A stretch of 19,579 nucleotides of DNA from Eubacteriaceae bacterium (lineage in GTDB: Bacteria > Bacillota > Clostridia > Peptostreptococcales > Anaerovoracaceae). Both the position numbers and the translations under genes were made by a program. Under the pieces are notes generated by a model. That model saw only the letters and a program-made list of their open reading frames with translations. It had not been told where the DNA came from and ran no database searches. This document shows, piece by piece, positions 7,123-14,517 of the stretch (position 1 is its first letter; each line of letters opens with the position of its first letter). The DNA is taken from the NCBI GenBank assembly GCA_902362435.1, contig CABIWW010000023.1, positions 1-19,579 on the forward strand. Direction: 5' to 3'.

Positions 7123-7704
7123 AATAGTTATCCTCCACAAATTTCGATTTGTCTCTATCTTTATTTCTTAATTATACACAAGATTTGAAGCTTTTTCTAC
7201 TTATCTATTGTTCTAAAATCTCTTTCAAAAAAATAATTAAAAAAATTTATAAAAAATAGGGTGTCAAAAGCCTGAGCAATTCCAAATAAGTAAAGGGAGT
7301 AATTCCAATCAACAAAAATGGAACGCCTTCCTTTGAAATTTAAAACTGAATATACAGGTCACTAAGACGTTAATTCTGATGATAGCCACCTTATCGGGTA
7401 CGCCATAACTTTTGTGGATGCAGAACAGCGAGAACTCCCGGTATGAGTGTCAGGTTGCTCCTGACATGGCGATGACAGTCAGAAAGATAATGATACTTCT
7501 CTAAGGAGCTGGCGGAGTACCCGGCAGAGGTTAGAATCCTATGATACAGATCAGCAGTCTGTTCCTTAGTGGCTTCCCATGAGCGATACGCTAGGCAAGG
7601 GGTGTTGAGAACAAATGTTGCCACGACCGTTTAGGAAATGAAACGGTCAGGTACATAGTCATTCTACAATGGCTATGAATATTCAGGAAAGGAGGACGCA
7701 AGAA
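7123..7704. other. Long leader with hairpins upstream of parA remnant
   Basis: About 580 bases without a gene I trust. The first part (7123-7330) is very AT-rich and would hold the hydrolase promoter. The second part (7380-7700) is more GC-balanced and structured: TGTCAGG-TTGCT-CCTGACA at 7448-7466 and GACCGTTT-(8)-AAACGGTC at 7625-7648 are perfect stems. A 77-codon minus-strand frame (7391-7624) opens with MATFVLNTP, reminiscent of a small viral/archaeal family start, but the rest matches nothing I know and has no ribosome site. The stretch looks like a cis-acting region of a mobile element (leader, origin of transfer or replication), not a coding region. Confidence 0.45.
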
Positions 7705-7935
7705 GTGTCAAACTGCAAAACGATTGCCATCTGCAATCAGAAAGGCGGAGTAGGAAAGACCACCACTTCGGTCAATCTCGGAATCGGTCTTGCAATGCAG
7801 GGAAAGAAAGTATTACTTGTTGATGCAGACCCACAGGGAGATTTAACCACTTGTCTGGGGTGGCAGGATACGGACAGTCTGGGTATCACGCTTGCAACGA
7901 AATTAACAGATGTGATGAATGAAATCTGGCTATGA
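7705..7935 (+). pseudogene. ParA-family partition ATPase, C-terminally truncated
   Basis: A GTG at 7705, 9 bases after AGGAGG, starts [20 protein letters not shown], the deviant Walker A of ParA/Soj ATPases (KGGVGKTT at 13-20). [17 protein letters not shown] carries the second ATP-binding segment. After [11 protein letters not shown] the frame ends in IWL and a stop, giving 76 residues instead of about 250-280, so the Walker B half and DNA-binding surface are missing. The 150 bases that follow read as unrelated sequence (an open frame with NPFHYYPDFL), which suggests that a deletion joined parA to the tail of another element gene. ParA genes of this type start the backbone of Tn1549-like conjugative elements. 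Confidence 0.85.
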
Positions 7936-8088
7936 ATGTGCAGTTTGATAAGGGAAAGCATATGGAGAATGCTAAGGCGCAGGAACAGACGGAACCGGAG
8001 AGGGCAGGAATGACTGGGAAAGATAATCCCTTCCATTACTATCCCGACTTTTTAACTTCTTCAATACTTGAATTACGGAGGTATGAAA

Positions 8089-8316
8089 ATGAAAGACATT
8101 ACAAGCACGATCACCAAGCCCCTCGCCGTCCTCGGAGAGAACGGCAAGGGCTACACCAAGGAAGCCAACTTCATTTCGTGGAACGGAAATACCGCCAAGC
8201 TGGTCATTCGAGAGTGGCATCCGAACCACGAACGATGCGGCAAGGGCATCACGCTTACGGAGGACGAGGGCAGAAATCTTTACGCAGCACTCAAGGTAAT
8301 CTATGAAAAGGAATAA
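8089..8316 (+). CDS. PC4/YdbC-like single-stranded DNA-binding protein
   Basis: This 75-residue protein has the YdbC/PC4 pattern: an N-terminal strand ending in KPLAVLGENGKGYTKE, then NFISWNG, KLVIREWHPNHERCGKGITLTEDE and a C-terminal helix. PC4-fold proteins bind single-stranded DNA as dimers, and this branch is common in Firmicutes conjugative elements. GGAGG at 8077-8081 is 7 bases from the ATG at 8089 and only 1 base from the ATG at 8083, so I use 8089. It lies directly after the parA remnant and may have survived the deletion intact. A GACCGC-GCGGTC stem follows at 8321-8338 without a T-run. Confidence 0.75.
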   Translation: MKDITSTITKPLAVLGENGKGYTKEANFISWNGNTAKLVIREWHPNHERCGKGITLTEDEGRNLYAALKVIYEKE

Positions 8317-8388
8317 AAAAGACCGCTTGTCGGCGGTCAGCGTTTAATCACGGCTGTGACGATTCATGCAAAGCCTCGTAAGAAGCAG

Positions 8389-8445
8389 TTGAGAAACAGA
8401 CGGATTTATACTATAATCTAATTTGAGAAGGTATACCCAAGGGTA
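8389..8445 (+). promoter_or_regulatory. Promoter and small palindrome of the signalling operon
   Basis: TTGAGA (8389-8394) and TATAAT (8412-8417) are spaced by 17 bases, a near-consensus sigma-A promoter. A palindrome TACCC-AA-GGGTA at 8434-8445 lies in the first transcribed bases and could be an operator. Confidence 0.75.
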
Positions 8446-8480
8446 AGTAAAAACGAATGAAGGCGAAATGGGAGCTGTTT

Positions 8481-10139
8481 ATGACTGAACAGAAAAAGAA
8501 TACTATCATAATAAGCGGCATCGCTGTGCTTGCCGTGATACTGGCATATTGCTTCCGAATTATAGGCAGGGGCAGCTTCTACCCGATGCTGTTTTCCTAT
8601 CTGCGCAGCTTTATCTATATCGGCCTGTTTGCCGCCTGGGGGCTTTCTGTCCGCCAGCGGATCGTGCAAAAGCAGGTATGCAGATTTATGACGGTCACTG
8701 CGGTGCTTCTTATCATCTGGATGGTAGTCCGTTCGGCGAAGTATTTTATATTCTGGCAGCCGGACGCCGTCCGTTACCTGTGGTATCTGTTCTATCTGCC
8801 CATGCTGTTTGTGCCTATGCTGGCGCTGCTGATTGCCATGTCGCTGGGGAAGCCGGACGAATACAAATTCCCCAAGGGAATGTCGATTCTGTGGATCATC
8901 TCCGGCGTATTGCTTCTGCTCGTGCTCACAAACGACCTGCACCAATTCGTATTTACCTTTCCTAAGGACGCCGCCGTGTGGACGGACAAAAACAACGGCT
9001 ACTCGGTAGGCTACTTCATTAGTGTAGGCTGGCAGGTACTGTGTGCCCTTACCGCACTCGTTATTATGTTTTTCAAATGCCGCGAAAAAGGAAGGCTCCA
9101 CTTTCTGCCCATTGTTCCTATGCTGCTGGCGATTGTTTACAGCGCACTTTACTATGCGGGCGTGGATTGGCTGCTCCACTTGTTCGGCGATATTGCCGCA
9201 TTCCAAAGTGTGATGTATATTCTGACCTTTGAGTTTTGCATCGCCTGCGGATATATACATTCAAACAGCCGTTATGTGGACTTGTTTGCCTCCTCTGCCG
9301 GCACATCGGCAGAGATCACCGACAAGGACTTTACCGTTCGGTATGCAGCTGTAAACACTGCGCCTATCAAAAAGGAAACGATGAAAAAAGCCGAGCAAAG
9401 CCCGGTCACGATGGGCGGCTTGACCGTTCACACCATGCCCATTGACGGCGGCTATGCCGTATGGACGGAGGATGTGTCGGCTTTGCGTGACATCAAGGAG
9501 AACTCCGAGCTTCTTGCAGACGAGCTTGCCGACAGGAACGAAATACTCCGTTATGAATACAAGCGTGAAGCCAAGCGCCGCAAGGTGGAGGAGCAAAACC
9601 GCCTGTATGATCTCCTGCGTTCCGCTACGCAGACGCAGATCGACCGCATTGCGGAGCTCACTAAGGAATACCGCCGAATCTCAAGCACCGATCCCGACAG
9701 GGCCAAAACGCTCCTTGCCGAGATTGCCGTGCTGTGCAGCTATATTAAACGCCGCAAGCATCTGACGCTCCTTACCGACCGAGATATTAAAATAGCGGCA
9801 ACGGAACTCCACCGTGCCTTCAATGAGTCCCTTCAAACGCTGAAGCTGTTGGGCGTCCGCAGCTCACTCTATGTGGACGAGTCTCTTTCCATGCTCTCCA
9901 GCAAAACGGCGACCGCTGTATTTGATTTTTATGAATCGGTTATTGAAGCCGATATTTTGAATTTAACAGGCATACAAGTGAGCCTCATAAAGGCAAACGG
10001 CTTGCGTTTGTCACTGAATGTGTGCTGCAAAGCCGACCTTTCCGCTTTGGTAAGCGGAGACGGTATCCGCTGTGAAAAAGAGGATGACGAGGAATACCAG
10101 CGCCTTGTATTTGAAGCGAAAGAAGGTGACAGGAAATGA
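8481..10139 (+). CDS. Polytopic sensor with HisKA-7TM-like membrane domain and degenerate kinase core
   Basis: This 552-residue protein has seven to eight hydrophobic helices (about 8-24, 34-54, 68-84, 98-122, 135-152, 174-198, 207-226, 238-258), in the style of the 7TM N-domain of some histidine kinases. A PAS-sized domain follows at about 275-335, then a charged coiled coil at 340-385. The C-terminal 160 residues look like a kinase dimerisation and ATPase core but lack the phospho-acceptor His, the Asn of the N-box and the glycine boxes, so it is probably a pseudo-kinase that senses and passes the signal. I prefer the ATG at 8481 (GGGAG 6 bases upstream) over the one at 8457. Its stop overlaps the next start as ATGA, so the two products are likely made in fixed ratio and may form a complex. 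Confidence 0.7.
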   Translation: MTEQKKNTIIISGIAVLAVILAYCFRIIGRGSFYPMLFSYLRSFIYIGLFAAWGLSVRQRIVQKQVCRFMTVTAVLLIIWMVVRSAKYFIFWQPDAVRYLWYLFYLPMLFVPMLALLIAMSLGKPDEYKFPKGMSILWIISGVLLLLVLTNDLHQFVFTFPKDAAVWTDKNNGYSVGYFISVGWQVLCALTALVIMFFKCREKGRLHFLPIVPMLLAIVYSALYYAGVDWLLHLFGDIAAFQSVMYILTFEFCIACGYIHSNSRYVDLFASSAGTSAEITDKDFTVRYAAVNTAPIKKETMKKAEQSPVTMGGLTVHTMPIDGGYAVWTEDVSALRDIKENSELLADELADRNEILRYEYKREAKRRKVEEQNRLYDLLRSATQTQIDRIAELTKEYRRISSTDPDRAKTLLAEIAVLCSYIKRRKHLTLLTDRDIKIAATELHRAFNESLQTLKLLGVRSSLYVDESLSMLSSKTATAVFDFYESVIEADILNLTGIQVSLIKANGLRLSLNVCCKADLSALVSGDGIRCEKEDDEEYQRLVFEAKEGDRK

Positions 10140-11386
10140 GTGCATTTTCTTCCCTTTCTGAATTTTGGCAGACCATGCTGCCGTTTATCATGCTTGTGGA
10201 GATCGTCCTTGAAATCGGGCTGTTTATGTATCAGCTTCTTCGCAGCAATAAGCCGGTGCGCAGCCTGCTGAGCCTGGCGGTGATGGCGGTGATGATCCCG
10301 CTGCTGTTCTCCGTTTCCCAGGCAGATCCCGATAATATCGGGGACGCGTTTCTGCTGGGCGCACCGTGGCTGATATTTGCCGCTGCCATTTTCCTTGCGG
10401 CAGTTCACTTTGCCATTGCTCTGCCGCGGGAATACCGCCGTAAAAAGAACGAGCTCTCGCCGTTCTCAATTAAGGAAGCAACGGATAAGCTGCCTATGGG
10501 CATCTGCTTTGCCGACCCGAACGGCAGGATCATCCTGTGCAACAACCGTATGCGCAGGCTGTCCTTTGCCCTTTGCGGCCACGAGCTGCAAATCAAAAGC
10601 GATATGGAAAATGCCCTGAGCGTGCCGGACAGATCCGTAACCGTCAAGGATGATTGCTACATCCTGCCCGACAAGACCGTCTGGCAGTTTCGCACACAAA
10701 ATATCACCGTGGACGGCGATGACCGCTGGCAACAGATAACGGCACACAATGTAACCGAGCTGTATAACGGCTACCAAAAGCAAGAGGAAATAAATAAAGA
10801 ACTGGCAGAAGTCAATCGAAAGCTCAGGAAGATGTACGCTCGCATGGAGGACGATGTCAAGGAGAAGGAAAGCCTTGACCTAAAGGTCTATATTCACGAT
10901 ACTATCGGGCGAAGCCTCCTGACCATCCGTGACATCATAGACAGCGGCGAGGATACCGAGAGAAAACTTGAGGCTTTGCAAAATGCCATCGGTATGCTGG
11001 CAAGCAACCGTGTCACCTCTGTCAGCACAATGGACGAGGTAAAAAGAACCGCCCGGCAGCTTGGCGTGACTGTAAAAATCGACGGCTACCTGCCCCGTGA
11101 TACCGCAGCCGAGGAGCTGACTGTTGCCGCCGCCAAGGAGTGCGTGACCAACTGCATCAAGCACGCAGACGGGAATGAGGTATATATCCACATTGCCCAG
11201 CGGGGCGAACACTATGATGTTACCATAACCAACAACGGCAAAGTACCCACAAAGCCGATAAAGGAAGGCAGCGGCCTGTCAACACTTCGCCGCAGTATTG
11301 AAAGCTCCGACGGCGAAATGCATATTTCGCACAATCCGCGCTTTGCTCTTCTGATTACGATTCCCGCAAAGGAGATCAGCCTATGA
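10136..11386 (+). CDS. Sensor histidine kinase with PAS-like domain
   Basis: This 416-residue protein has three hydrophobic helices (about 15-35, 42-62, 75-95), a PAS-like segment (LPMGICFADPNGRIILCNN, 119-137), a coiled coil at 213-245 and a full kinase core. The H-box IHDTIGRSLL has His254, the N-box KECVTNCIKHADGN has Asn339, and the G-box region EGSGLSTLRR has Gly378/Gly380. The H-box form (HDTIGxxL) fits the NarX/DesK-type HisKA_3 group that pairs with LuxR-type regulators, which is what the next gene encodes. It overlaps both neighbours by 4 bases (ATGA), showing translational coupling. It probably supplies the phosphoryl activity that the preceding protein lacks. Confidence 0.85.
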   Translation: MSAFSSLSEFWQTMLPFIMLVEIVLEIGLFMYQLLRSNKPVRSLLSLAVMAVMIPLLFSVSQADPDNIGDAFLLGAPWLIFAAAIFLAAVHFAIALPREYRRKKNELSPFSIKEATDKLPMGICFADPNGRIILCNNRMRRLSFALCGHELQIKSDMENALSVPDRSVTVKDDCYILPDKTVWQFRTQNITVDGDDRWQQITAHNVTELYNGYQKQEEINKELAEVNRKLRKMYARMEDDVKEKESLDLKVYIHDTIGRSLLTIRDIIDSGEDTERKLEALQNAIGMLASNRVTSVSTMDEVKRTARQLGVTVKIDGYLPRDTAAEELTVAAAKECVTNCIKHADGNEVYIHIAQRGEHYDVTITNNGKVPTKPIKEGSGLSTLRRSIESSDGEMHISHNPRFALLITIPAKEISL

Positions 11387-12012
11387 TAAACACCATACTT
11401 GTAGAGGATGATTTATACATCCAAAAGCACTTTGTCGATCGTCTTGCGACAGACGGCGAGTTTTATCTTGTCGGCGTTTTCCGTGACGCCTTTGAAGCGG
11501 AAAAGCATTGCGACGCCACCGTAAAGCTCGTCCTTATGGATGTGCAGACGCAGCACAAGCATTCCGGTCTTGCCGCCGCAGAGCGCATCAAAAAGGCTTT
11601 TCCGCAAATCAAAATCGTTGTGGCTACCTCGCTTGTTGATCCGCAGGTGTTGGAACGAGCCAAAATGGGCGCCGCCGACAGCCTGTGGTATAAGGATCAC
11701 GGCACGGAGGAACTGATGAGCGTGGTAAAGCGCACCCTGGCAGGGGAAAAGGTCTTCCCCGATATCGCTCCGGCCATTGAAATGGAGGGTACGATGTCCG
11801 ATGCCTTCTCGCCTCGGCAGTTAGACATCCTGCGCCTGTATATAAAGGGCTTCACCTATCAGGAAATCGCTGACAAGCTGGGTATCTCCAAAAACGGCGT
11901 TCGCTGGAACCTGGATGATATGGTGGAAAAGGGCGGCTTTGAAAGCAGAGAATCGCTGGTTGCAACCGCCATTGAAAACAAGCTCATGGTAACCACCTTA
12001 AAAGACGAATAA
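11383..12012 (+). CDS. LuxR/NarL-type response regulator
   Basis: This 209-residue regulator has an N-terminal receiver with acidic Asp9/Asp10, phospho-acceptor Asp53 in LVLMDVQ, Thr82 and Lys104 (WYKDHG), and a C-terminal LuxR-type helix-turn-helix at about 142-198 (FSPRQLDILRLYIKGFTYQEIADKLGISKNGVRWNL). All key receiver residues are present. The recognition helix has NGVRWNL where NarL-type proteins usually have xTVKxHL. It starts inside the kinase stop codon (ATGA). A strong terminator follows 9 bases after its stop, so the operon is exactly three genes. The palindromes at 8434-8445 and 12101-12124 are candidate targets; neither is proven. Confidence 0.85.
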   Translation: MINTILVEDDLYIQKHFVDRLATDGEFYLVGVFRDAFEAEKHCDATVKLVLMDVQTQHKHSGLAAAERIKKAFPQIKIVVATSLVDPQVLERAKMGAADSLWYKDHGTEELMSVVKRTLAGEKVFPDIAPAIEMEGTMSDAFSPRQLDILRLYIKGFTYQEIADKLGISKNGVRWNLDDMVEKGGFESRESLVATAIENKLMVTTLKDE

Positions 12013-12021
12013 GAGGAATTG

Positions 12022-12053
12022 AACCCCTTGGCTGTACGGTCAAGGGGTTTTTT
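12022..12053 (+). terminator. Terminator of the signalling operon
   Basis: AACCCCTTG, a 10-base loop and CAAGGGGTT followed by a T-run make a strong intrinsic terminator just after the response-regulator stop. Confidence 0.9.
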
Positions 12054-12100
12054 GCACCTAAAAGGCAAAAAATTTTGAAAAAAATCGAATTTTTCCTTCT

Positions 12101-12147
12101 GTCACTGGCACAAGTGCCAGTGACAAGCACCAAAAAATCCGTACAAT
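12101..12147 (+). promoter_or_regulatory. Perfect 11-bp inverted repeat overlapping a promoter
   Basis: GTCACTGGCAC, AA, GTGCCAGTGAC (12101-12124) is a perfect inverted repeat with an only two-base centre. GTGACA at 12120-12125 and TACAAT at 12142-12147 are spaced by 16 bases and form a usable promoter whose -35 is part of the right arm. There is no T-run, so an operator is more likely than a terminator. The promoter points at the broken receiver gene that follows. Confidence 0.65.
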
Positions 12148-12168
12148 AGATACTGTAAAATTAGGGTT

Positions 12169-12405
12169 GTGCTTTTAATGGAGGTCAAGGCGTATTCGCC
12201 CTGGATGTTCAAAGAAAGAATGGCAATCCGTGACAAGGTAAAACGGAACCCGGAAAACTGCCGGGTCATTCTCTTTGTGGATGACGATACAGACGGAGAG
12301 TTGACCGAAAAGGTACGGCAGGCAAAGCGCGAGGGTCTGATAGACGCTTTTCTCTTCGGCTCGGTGTCCGAAAACTACTTTGCTTCGGTGATCGACAGCG
12401 TTTAA
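12169..12405 (+). pseudogene. Response-regulator receiver-domain fragment
   Basis: The 78 codons from a GTG at 12169 (or 75 from the ATG at 12178) read as the second half of a receiver domain: a beta-3 strand LLMEV, a helix, beta-4 CRVILFVDDD, a helix ELTEKVRQAKREGL and beta-5 IDAFLFGSVSENYF. The N-terminal acidic pocket is absent. The position normally held by the phospho-Asp is Glu (LLMEV). Upstream the frame runs back only to a stop at 12121-12123 and has no receiver-like sequence. No ribosome site supports either start. It appears to be the remains of a regulator whose first half was deleted while its promoter-like region remained. Product assignment is inference from pattern only. Confidence 0.55.
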
Positions 12406-12406
12406 A

Positions 12407-12649
12407 TCACAAGGTGATGGACAACAGCACTGAGCGCAGTATACAAGACGGAGGTCTTGGTTTTGGTCCAAACCGGGAGTAGCACTCCTGCATGAGCGTG
12501 TCAATGCCCGTCAGGTTCTTCTCCCAAAAGCGCTCGGCAATGTCCAATAGCCTATCCGGCAATTCTGCCGGGTTGGCATAGTGGTTGCGCAACTGCTCAA
12601 CCACAAAATTCTGGTAGGCCACATGGCCGCCAGGATAAATCGGTAACAT
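12407..12649 (-). pseudogene. N-terminal fragment of a DDE-type transposase
   Basis: From an ATG at 12649 (GGGGCG 7 bases upstream) the minus strand encodes 80 residues beginning MLPIYPGGHVAYQNFVVEQL and containing PDRLLDIAERFWEKNLTGID and CYSRFGPKPRPPSCILRS. This resembles the start of clostridial transposases several hundred residues long. It stops at 12407 without any catalytic residue, exactly where the receiver fragment on the other strand ends, so 12405-12407 is a rearrangement junction. The insertion-sequence family is not clear to me. A GGCGC-GAA-GCGCC stem at 12692-12704 lies upstream and may belong to the element end. Confidence 0.5.
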
Positions 12650-12766
12650 CGAAGTCGCCCCCTGTTCGCAAAAGTCATTTCTGTAAACAAGGGCGCGAAG
12701 CGCCTCGTTTTTCGAGCCGTTTGTAAAGCTCTTTTTGCAAAAAAAGTGGGTGATTTCGATAAAAAA

Positions 12767-12807
12767 GGAACCTCCAAACCCAGTGTTTTCAATGGGCTGG
12801 AGATTCC
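12767..12807 (+). promoter_or_regulatory. Interrupted hairpin in the leader of the first surface-protein gene
   Basis: GGA, CTCC and CCCA pair in order with TGGG, GGAG and TCC, giving an interrupted stem with two internal loops and a 10-base apical loop. It ends 19 bases before the AAGGAGG ribosome site, so it could influence translation. It does not match a riboswitch class I know. Confidence 0.4.
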
Positions 12808-12841
12808 GAGAGTCTATATACTTTTTAAGGAGGAAGGAATC

Positions 12842-14338
12842 ATGAAAAAGCAATGGCTCAGCATTGTACTGGTGCTCTGTATGGTGCTGTGCATGGCGCC
12901 CGCAACGGCGCTTGCAGCGGAGGGTGAAACGGGTACGCTGAAGATTACCGTGGATATAAGTGGGGTGTATGAAGGGGACAATGTAGGAGACAAGACATTT
13001 AGCTTTGAGATTCTCCGCAAATACGCTAATTATGGCCACTATAAATATGTGGACATTACCATTAAGTCGGGCGAGACAGAGCACACAGTGGATGTGCCAG
13101 TCGAGGCGGGAACATATGTCGTAAAGCAAATCCGTCATGCTACGATAGACAAATATGATTGGAAGAGTGCGTCCCATCAACCCGGCAGCCAAATTGAAAG
13201 CAGCGCTCAGGAAGTGTATGCAGGCAAGATAAAGTCGGTTACCGTACATAACTCTTACGAAATAGCGGTAGCAAAGGAGATCACCGAGCTGCCGATCACG
13301 GTGACCGGATATGCGCTGGGTGCAAAGGCGGACGACATCAAGGCTTCAACAGACCAGATGCGCGTTACTATCAATAAGGTTACCATCAAGCAGCGTAATG
13401 CAAGCGGCGGCTGGGATAATCTGGCACCTGATGCCACGATTCAGGCAGATATCCAGTATGGGGTAGAAATCCTTGTTAACGCAAAAACGGGGTATACCTA
13501 CACCGGGCTTACAGGGGATAAGGTGACCGTAAACGGGAAAAAGGCAAGCGAATTTGAGAAGAATCCATCGACTCAACCTGGCGTCGATATGCGGGTATTC
13601 CACGAGCTTGAGGTGCTGAAGGTCGTCAAGAAGGTGGATCACATTGAGATCACAACACCGCCTACCAAGACCGTGTACAAGGGTGGCGACAAGTTTGACC
13701 CGACGGGCATGGTGGTCACTGCGGTTTACAAAGATGGCACCAGCGAACCCATTACCAACTACAGCATATTCCATGGTGACAAGCTCACGAAGGGACAGGA
13801 GTATGTGACGATCCAGTATGACGATGGTAGCGGCAATAGCGATATCAAGGTCAGGCAGACCATCACCGTGGGCGCATATGAGGGGCCCCACACCCACACC
13901 TACGCCGGCAGCCCGTGGTACCAGGACGCGACGAGCCATTGGCATCAGTGTACCGACAGCACCTGCCCGGATCCGCGCGCCAGCGCAACGGAACTGGCCT
14001 CCCACACCTTCGTGTGGAAGGTAGACCAGGCGGCCACCACGACCCAGACCGGCCTGAAGCATGAGGAGTGTACCGTCTGCAGCTATAAGCGCAGCGAGAA
14101 TACGGTCATCGACAAGCTACCCGATGACGGCAGCGCCAATCCGGGCGAAAACACCGGCAGCACAGACAGCAGCGATAACAACGCCAATAAACCCGCAAAG
14201 GAGGACTCCGTCAAATCTCCTCAGACCGGCGACACAAGAACGCTGGGGTTTTGGATCGTTCTTCTCTTTGTCAGCGGCGGCGTTCTGACCGTGCTGGGCC
14301 TGAACGGCAAAAAAAGAAAGGAATCCGAGGCTGAATAA
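12842..14338 (+). CDS. SPQTG-anchored pilin-like surface protein with Ig-like domain
   Basis: This 498-residue protein starts at the ATG at 12842, 8 bases after AAGGAGG; upstream codons in frame overlap the leader and lack signal-peptide character. Residues 1-26 are a signal peptide (basic MKKQ, hydrophobic core, ALAA). Residues about 31-140 resemble the FctA/Spy0128 pilin fold (KTFSFEI, GTYVVKQ). A bacterial Ig-like domain lies at about 265-343 (KFDPTGMVVTAVYKDGT). At 349-413 there is a His/Cys-rich module with two CxxC-like pairs. A low-complexity spacer leads to SPQTG (459-463), a membrane helix and a basic tail. The (S/P)PxTG form is the sortase signal known from Clostridioides. It is probably a cell-wall-anchored adhesin or minor pilin. 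No sortase gene is in the window. Confidence 0.8.
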   Translation: MKKQWLSIVLVLCMVLCMAPATALAAEGETGTLKITVDISGVYEGDNVGDKTFSFEILRKYANYGHYKYVDITIKSGETEHTVDVPVEAGTYVVKQIRHATIDKYDWKSASHQPGSQIESSAQEVYAGKIKSVTVHNSYEIAVAKEITELPITVTGYALGAKADDIKASTDQMRVTINKVTIKQRNASGGWDNLAPDATIQADIQYGVEILVNAKTGYTYTGLTGDKVTVNGKKASEFEKNPSTQPGVDMRVFHELEVLKVVKKVDHIEITTPPTKTVYKGGDKFDPTGMVVTAVYKDGTSEPITNYSIFHGDKLTKGQEYVTIQYDDGSGNSDIKVRQTITVGAYEGPHTHTYAGSPWYQDATSHWHQCTDSTCPDPRASATELASHTFVWKVDQAATTTQTGLKHEECTVCSYKRSENTVIDKLPDDGSANPGENTGSTDSSDNNANKPAKEDSVKSPQTGDTRTLGFWIVLLFVSGGVLTVLGLNGKKRKESEAE

Positions 14339-14372
14339 GCCGACGCTTCCGAAATCGAAATAACCTAAACAC

Positions 14373-14413
14373 AATAGGCGGTGACGGATCATTCCGCCAC
14401 CGCCTATTTTATT
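14373..14413 (+). terminator. Terminator after the first surface-protein gene
   Basis: AATAGGCGGTG pairs perfectly with CACCGCCTATT (11 bp, with a further CGG/CCG pair inside the loop) and is followed by TTATT. It separates the two surface-protein genes into independent transcripts. Confidence 0.85.
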
Positions 14414-14419
14414 GAAAGT

Positions 14420-14510
14420 GGACTTGGCAGCAAGTCCCTTTCCGAAAGGCGGCAACCACGGCGTTGCCGCTGTCGGAGGAAGAAAATAGCGGACAATTAA
14501 AAAATGGAGG
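14420..14510 (+). promoter_or_regulatory. Structured 5' leader of the second surface-protein gene
   Basis: Three consecutive hairpins, GGACTTG-GCAG-CAAGTCC (14420-14437), CCTTT-CCG-AAAGG (14437-14449) and GCGGCAAC-(6)-GTTGCCGC (14449-14470), are followed by a 23-base element at 14471-14493 beginning TGTCGGAGGAAGAAAATAG. Next come a short AT-rich spacer and the ribosome site GGAGG. The 23-base element recurs exactly at 16644-16666 after two other hairpins. No T-run follows the last hairpin, so this is a leader, not a terminator. Confidence 0.6.
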
Positions 14511-14517
14511 AATTGTT

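Noticed and set aside
7391..7624. Minus-strand 77-codon frame starting MATFVLNTP
   Set aside because: The opening resembles a small viral protein family, but the remainder does not, and there is no ribosome site. Treated as non-coding.
7932..8306. 124-codon frame overlapping the parA stop and the PC4-like gene
   Set aside because: Its second half is the shadow of the PC4-like gene; only the first 45 codons could be the tail of a deleted gene, so it is noted under parA instead.
8418..9260. Minus-strand 280-codon frame opposite the sensor gene
   Set aside because: It is rich in His and Gln, as expected from the reverse strand of a GC-rich membrane gene, and has no motif.
12407..13249. Full 280-codon minus-strand frame
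   Set aside because: Only the part after 12649 looks like transposase; the rest runs backwards through the first surface-protein gene and its signal peptide.
14420..14493. Known riboswitch (cyclic di-GMP, THF or similar) in the adhesin leader
   Set aside because: A cyclic di-GMP switch would be attractive before an adhesin, but I cannot find the conserved core of any class I know, so it is left as an unassigned structured leader.
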